Assembly (NCBI GenBank): GCA_963710535.1
Contig: CAVQAW010000003.1
Span: 1,282,344-1,346,343 of the forward strand
Length of the DNA: 64,000 nucleotides
Source of the DNA: Pelagihabitans sp963710535
Lineage (GTDB): Bacteria > Bacteroidota > Bacteroidia > Flavobacteriales > Flavobacteriaceae
Reading direction: 5' to 3'
Below, one piece after another: positions 60,705 through 64,000 of this stretch. Made by a program: the position numbers and the translations under genes. Under the pieces are notes generated by a model. The model saw only the letters and a list, made by a program, of their open reading frames with translations, was not told where the DNA came from and searched no databases. Every line of letters begins with the position of its first letter. Positions within the stretch are counted from its first letter, which is position 1.

Positions 60705-60737
60705 GCGAGGCGCGCCTTTTAACATATGTTTAACATT
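60705..60737. repeat. 33-bp direct repeat, right copy
   Basis: Same 33 bases as 45976-46008 with one A/G difference at position 10, same orientation, again directly at the right edge of the repeat cluster. Confidence 0.85.
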
Positions 60738-60947
60738 TCAACAAATCAAAAACAACCGTTCGAAGCGAATCTGGGTCAAAAGATATTGTAATTCATATAA
60801 ATTATTGAAAAATTTGCCTATCAACTTTGCAAACATCGATGTTGCGAACAAATCGGATTAGATAAGGAAATGTGTAATCTTTTTGGTTTTAGCATCCCAT
60901 TCCATATGGCCGGGATTTTACAAGCCAGCTTCTCTATTTTTTTATGA

Positions 60948-63026
60948 TTAATGCGGCACTATTTCAATAAAAAAATCCGGTCGCTCATAGGTGTAATTTG
61001 CTTTCGGTCTTTTGAAAAATGTGGACAACGAGACAATCTGCCCCAGGTGGTTTTCGAACAGATAATGAGGGTATCCCTCCGTTTCCATTATTTCCAAATT
61101 GGAGGTGGTCAAATCAAGGGTCCTGACCTTTTTTTCATGCAATGAGGCATCATCGAGATTCCAATCTGGATCATTACTGGTCCCCATGAGCTTGGTTCCA
61201 TCAGTGTTCAAGGCCAAGGGAAAATAGGGTTGCTCGAAGGAACTGAACGAAGCTCTCTGTAAGTCGTAGATCCTATTTTCCCTGAAATTGATGATGGTAT
61301 TGTCCCTCTGGTTAAATACGGATTCTCCCGACCAAATCTCCGTCAATGGAATATCGATTGTACTTTTATCGATTAACTTGCCTTCTGCGTCAATACTAAA
61401 AACAATGCTTTGGCTTTTATTGCTATCCCCTATTAGAACCCGGTCATTGTCGATTCTCAATATGCGATGCCCAAATTGGCTCTGGCTTTCTGTAAAATGC
61501 GCTTGCTTGTCGAGTAGGGTCAGGTTTGCAAAGTCCCGCGAAAACGTATAGGCAAAGGCATCATCAAGCAAGAGATATCTGTCGTTTCCCAGGTATACGA
61601 AATCTACCAAAGGACCATAATCGGAACGCTTCAGGTCGTACTTAAACTGTAACGTTTGGGGGTCATAAACAGAAATCCCATCATATTTTAAATACATGAG
61701 TTCTTGTCCTATCGAAGAATTGACCACCTTGAGTTCATTCCTTCCATTGCCGTTAAGATAGGTTGGGCTGTTCGAAATGGCCTCCACTTTGTTGGTTCCA
61801 TAATTGAAACGCACTAAATTGGTTTCATAATATTCCTCCTTTGCACCGTTTAGAAAGACCACCGTTTCATCAGGGGAATAGGTAAACTGGTAAACATTTT
61901 TCAGATCGATGACCCGTTCTGGAAGATAGATGGCCTCTCGGGCACTCTCCACGACTTGCGGATTATAATAGTTCTGTTTCCCAAATTTGTTGTGCACCCG
62001 AACCTCATAAACCGGATTTTTCAATAAGGGAGGAACTTCATCGGTAAAACTGGTGGTATTGATATCCGTTATTTCAATAAGCGATCTTTCTTGAGAGATC
62101 GATCCGTAACTATCAAAGTAATTCTTCAAAACAACTTCATAATGCGAAAAGTAGAGCCCTTCATATTTTTGCCATTGAAGGGAAATCTTGTCATTTTGAA
62201 CCAAGGGGGCTTGCAATGCTACACTTGGCACATCAAGATATTCTGGCGATATGCTATAAGGATAGCTCACAAACAACAATCCTTTATCCGTATACACTTT
62301 TAGGAAATAGCACAATTGATTTTTTACGGGCGGGTCAAAATCCTCATAATAGGTGGTGCTCCTATCGTTTATGGTAGCCAAAAGTACCGATTTGGAAAGA
62401 TCGCAATTTTCACCGCTCAAATAGATCTCATAGCGGTCGAAAATGTTTATCCCACCGTATTCCGACCAAGTCAACCTTATTTTATTTTTAATTGAATCGT
62501 CCCATTCAAGACTATTGCTATAAAAATAGTTCTCATTGGGCCGGTATGGTTTCGCCAAAAACTGTAAAATATCTTCTTCGCCATCTTCATCTACATCATA
62601 TTTCGCCCTAAAAATGAACTTGCTCTCCGTGAGTTCCACAACGACCATTTCATTATAGTCCTTAAAGGAGTTTTCCAGGGTAATCACCCCTTGGTCAAAG
62701 CGCCACTGCAGCTGTTGTTCTTCAGGAATACAGGCCGAATTTGGAATGATATATTCGCTATACTTACCATTCTTCAGAAAAGTAAAAAAATCCCTGTCGC
62801 AATTGGCATAGATATGGGGAACATTTGCCGTTCTTTTGTCATAGTTCACTTCAAAAACCGACCAATATTGGTTCAACAGGTTTAGGTCCGCATTTACGAG
62901 GGCGCCCTGGTAAAAAGGATCCGATTCAATCGATGGGCCATCATCGCTTGACGAACATCCGGAAATCAGCATCAAAAGGCTCAAGGGCAGCACGAACAGG
63001 CCCCTAGGGGAAAGGTTTTGCTTCAT
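60948..63026 (-). CDS. Large lipoprotein with Fn3-like and propeller-like parts, unknown function
   Basis: 692 residues from ATG 63026 (frame opens at 63095). Lipoprotein signal LFVLPLSLLMLISGC then SSSDDGPS. Residues about 30-170 resemble a lipocalin-like domain (LLNQYWSVFEVNY, FFTFLKNGKYSEY). Two Fn3-like modules follow (IRLTWSEYGGINIFDRYEIYL, ISLQWQKYEGLYFSHYEVVL). The last 330 residues are beta-rich with recurring 'vflng / ydp.tlqf / d.drvl' strands, probably a beta-propeller. Likely surface-exposed. No family name recognised; no operon partner. Confidence 0.75.
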   Translation of the reverse strand: MKQNLSPRGLFVLPLSLLMLISGCSSSDDGPSIESDPFYQGALVNADLNLLNQYWSVFEVNYDKRTANVPHIYANCDRDFFTFLKNGKYSEYIIPNSACIPEEQQLQWRFDQGVITLENSFKDYNEMVVVELTESKFIFRAKYDVDEDGEEDILQFLAKPYRPNENYFYSNSLEWDDSIKNKIRLTWSEYGGINIFDRYEIYLSGENCDLSKSVLLATINDRSTTYYEDFDPPVKNQLCYFLKVYTDKGLLFVSYPYSISPEYLDVPSVALQAPLVQNDKISLQWQKYEGLYFSHYEVVLKNYFDSYGSISQERSLIEITDINTTSFTDEVPPLLKNPVYEVRVHNKFGKQNYYNPQVVESAREAIYLPERVIDLKNVYQFTYSPDETVVFLNGAKEEYYETNLVRFNYGTNKVEAISNSPTYLNGNGRNELKVVNSSIGQELMYLKYDGISVYDPQTLQFKYDLKRSDYGPLVDFVYLGNDRYLLLDDAFAYTFSRDFANLTLLDKQAHFTESQSQFGHRILRIDNDRVLIGDSNKSQSIVFSIDAEGKLIDKSTIDIPLTEIWSGESVFNQRDNTIINFRENRIYDLQRASFSSFEQPYFPLALNTDGTKLMGTSNDPDWNLDDASLHEKKVRTLDLTTSNLEIMETEGYPHYLFENHLGQIVSLSTFFKRPKANYTYERPDFFIEIVPH

Positions 63027-63440
63027 ATAAAAATCAAAGAAATGGAATTTTAGGGGCCTTTTGTCTTCAGCATAAAGGCAAGTAAATGTATTCAATTCCT
63101 CAATTTGTTGATGAAAAATCGTTCAATATTGTCAATAGTCGGTTGAGATGCGAAAAACGGTATAAAGTGTACGATTTCACCGATCGATTTTTTAACCTAA
63201 TGAGTACCTGCCCCTGGCTTAGGCAGTGAAAAATTGTGTTTTGGCCAAATCGATTAAAAGGATAAAGCAAATAGCCTTTACTCTGGTGGTATTTAACACA
63301 GTACCTATGATTTCGGCTTGGCAAATCCGTTAGGATTTTCCATCAAAGAAATCAAGTAGAATAAAGGTGTAAATTTTATTTGGGTCACAAGGTAAAGCTG
63401 AATTATGGCATTGTTGTGCAACGTTGTTGAATTCATCCTC
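63027..63440. other. Gene-free stretch between two lipoprotein genes
   Basis: About 410 bases with no supported gene. Near the right end it contains TTGTTGTGCAACGTTGTTGA (63412-63431), an imperfect palindrome around CAACGTTG just downstream of the last lipoprotein gene. Confidence 0.45.
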
Positions 63441-63959
63441 TTATTCATGACAAATTTTAGATAAAAACAAGTAGTTTCCATGTTTTAGTGATTTATATAG
63501 GTTCCCTTTCTTTGTGCCTTGCATGTAAACTTTGTTCTTTCCAATTACTTTTATAGACTGGTTAGGGAGCTCATAATTTAAAAATGTTTCCATGGTCGCC
63601 GATGAAAAACCGAAGTTCCAGATAATACTATCAATTTTCACATTGACTTGGATAATTGAATCTGATAAGGTTTCATGACTTTTTTTGAATTTCAGATTTA
63701 ACCCGGAATTTCTAACTAATTCTTCCAATGACTCCCTAAAAGATTCTGGGTATTCAGGCACTTTTGAATTACCCATATGCCATCCTCTTTTCTGAATCAT
63801 CACGTCATTATTTGATCCAGAAAAGGTAAAATCGACTTCTTTATCACATTTTAATTGTGAAGCCAGTTTATTTATTTTTTTGTGTGAAGCACAGCCAACA
63901 ATTAAAATTATTAGGAAGACAGCTAATAAATTTTTCAAAATTGATTTTTTTGTATCCAT
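63441..63959 (-). CDS. Small lipoprotein of unknown function
   Basis: 172 residues. Lipoprotein signal ILKNLLAVFLIILIVGC followed by ASHKKINKL. The mature part is an alpha/beta mix with LEELVRNSGLNLKFKKSHETL and SIIQVNVKIDSIIWNFGFSSATMETFLNYEL, a pattern seen in several unnamed periplasmic lipoproteins. The gene is bounded by short CAACG-type words on both sides (63412-63431 and about 63988), as in a gene cassette. No firm function. Confidence 0.68.
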   Translation of the reverse strand: MDTKKSILKNLLAVFLIILIVGCASHKKINKLASQLKCDKEVDFTFSGSNNDVMIQKRGWHMGNSKVPEYPESFRESLEELVRNSGLNLKFKKSHETLSDSIIQVNVKIDSIIWNFGFSSATMETFLNYELPNQSIKVIGKNKVYMQGTKKGNLYKSLKHGNYLFLSKICHE

Positions 63960-64000
63960 ATTTCAGGACGGGTCAGCATTACCTACAACGGTTTTGTGTA

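Larger units (their letters stand above)
60233..60947. other. Gene-free region carrying the second repeat cluster
   Basis: About 715 bases. The first 280 show nothing recognisable; the middle holds the repeat copies (60514-60703) and the 33-bp tail (60705-60737); the rest is A+T rich. Confidence 0.5.

Noticed and set aside
63412..64000. Integron attC sites
   Set aside because: The words do not meet the GTTRRRY/RYYYAAC core pattern and no integrase is seen; kept only as a low-interest observation.

Overview
The window looks like chromosomal DNA of a member of the Bacteroidota, most probably a marine-type flavobacterium. The signs are TAnnTTTG-type promoter -7 boxes instead of sigma-70 -10 boxes, weak Shine-Dalgarno sequences, many short secreted lipoproteins, twin-arginine Gfo/Idh/MocA proteins, an HTCC-type hybrid regulator and the Bacteroidota-type long urocanate hydratase. 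I cannot name the genus from the sequence alone.

Layout. (1) 1-8.7 kb holds housekeeping and small accessory genes: a membrane MutS-like ATPase (cut by the window edge), DinB, YjbR, GNAT, Dabb, DUF4230, a cyclase-family hydrolase, hemW, ruvC, DUF456 and a nitroreductase. (2) 8.8-15.8 kb holds amino acid catabolism: a compact histidine utilisation operon hutH-hutI-hutU-hutG, convergent with hmgA for homogentisate. (3) 17.7-24.5 kb is sugar-related: two exported Gfo/Idh/MocA proteins (one a GH109-type alpha-N-acetylgalactosaminidase), a PIG-L deacetylase, and a nucleotidyltransferase/NahK-like kinase pair, which together suggest salvage of N-acetylhexosamines. (4) 24.5-33.7 kb holds a NarL/NarX-type two-component pair, an alpha-hydroxy acid oxidase, an FAH-family protein, a DUF1080 protein and a PAS/metallo-beta-lactamase pair. 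(5) 34-42 kb is a GntR-controlled catabolic locus: oxidoreductase, SDR, ROK kinase and SIS isomerase in one operon, then the GntR gene, then a MetE-like zinc methyltransferase, a UlaG-like hydrolase and a sorbosone-dehydrogenase-like lipoprotein. Two matching palindromes overlap all three GntR-linked promoters at the same spacing.

(6) At 45.3-46.0 kb there is an array of about 145-bp hairpin-rich repeats, a terminator, and a 3'-end-only copy of what looks like tRNA-Asp. From there rightwards the DNA becomes visibly richer in A+T (33 G+C in a 60-base line of hutU, 23 in a 60-base line of the CHAT gene). The same repeat and a shared 33-bp tail return at 60.5-60.7 kb. I read 46-60.7 kb as an acquired island or the arm of a larger element. 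It carries a hybrid two-component regulator, a lipoprotein subtilase, a periplasmic TPR-CHAT protease with a C-terminal membrane anchor, a single-pass anti-sigma-like TPR protein, an ECF sigma factor, a small membrane protein, two paralogous kelch-type lipoproteins and an adenylate cyclase remnant.

The most interesting candidate system is this CHAT/anti-sigma/ECF-sigma module. A TGTTAACCTT-type motif lies in front of the sigma gene itself, the subtilase, the small membrane protein, the second kelch lipoprotein and the cyclase remnant. This suggests a proteolysis-controlled sigma regulon with surface or secreted outputs. The last 3 kb carries two unrecognised lipoproteins.
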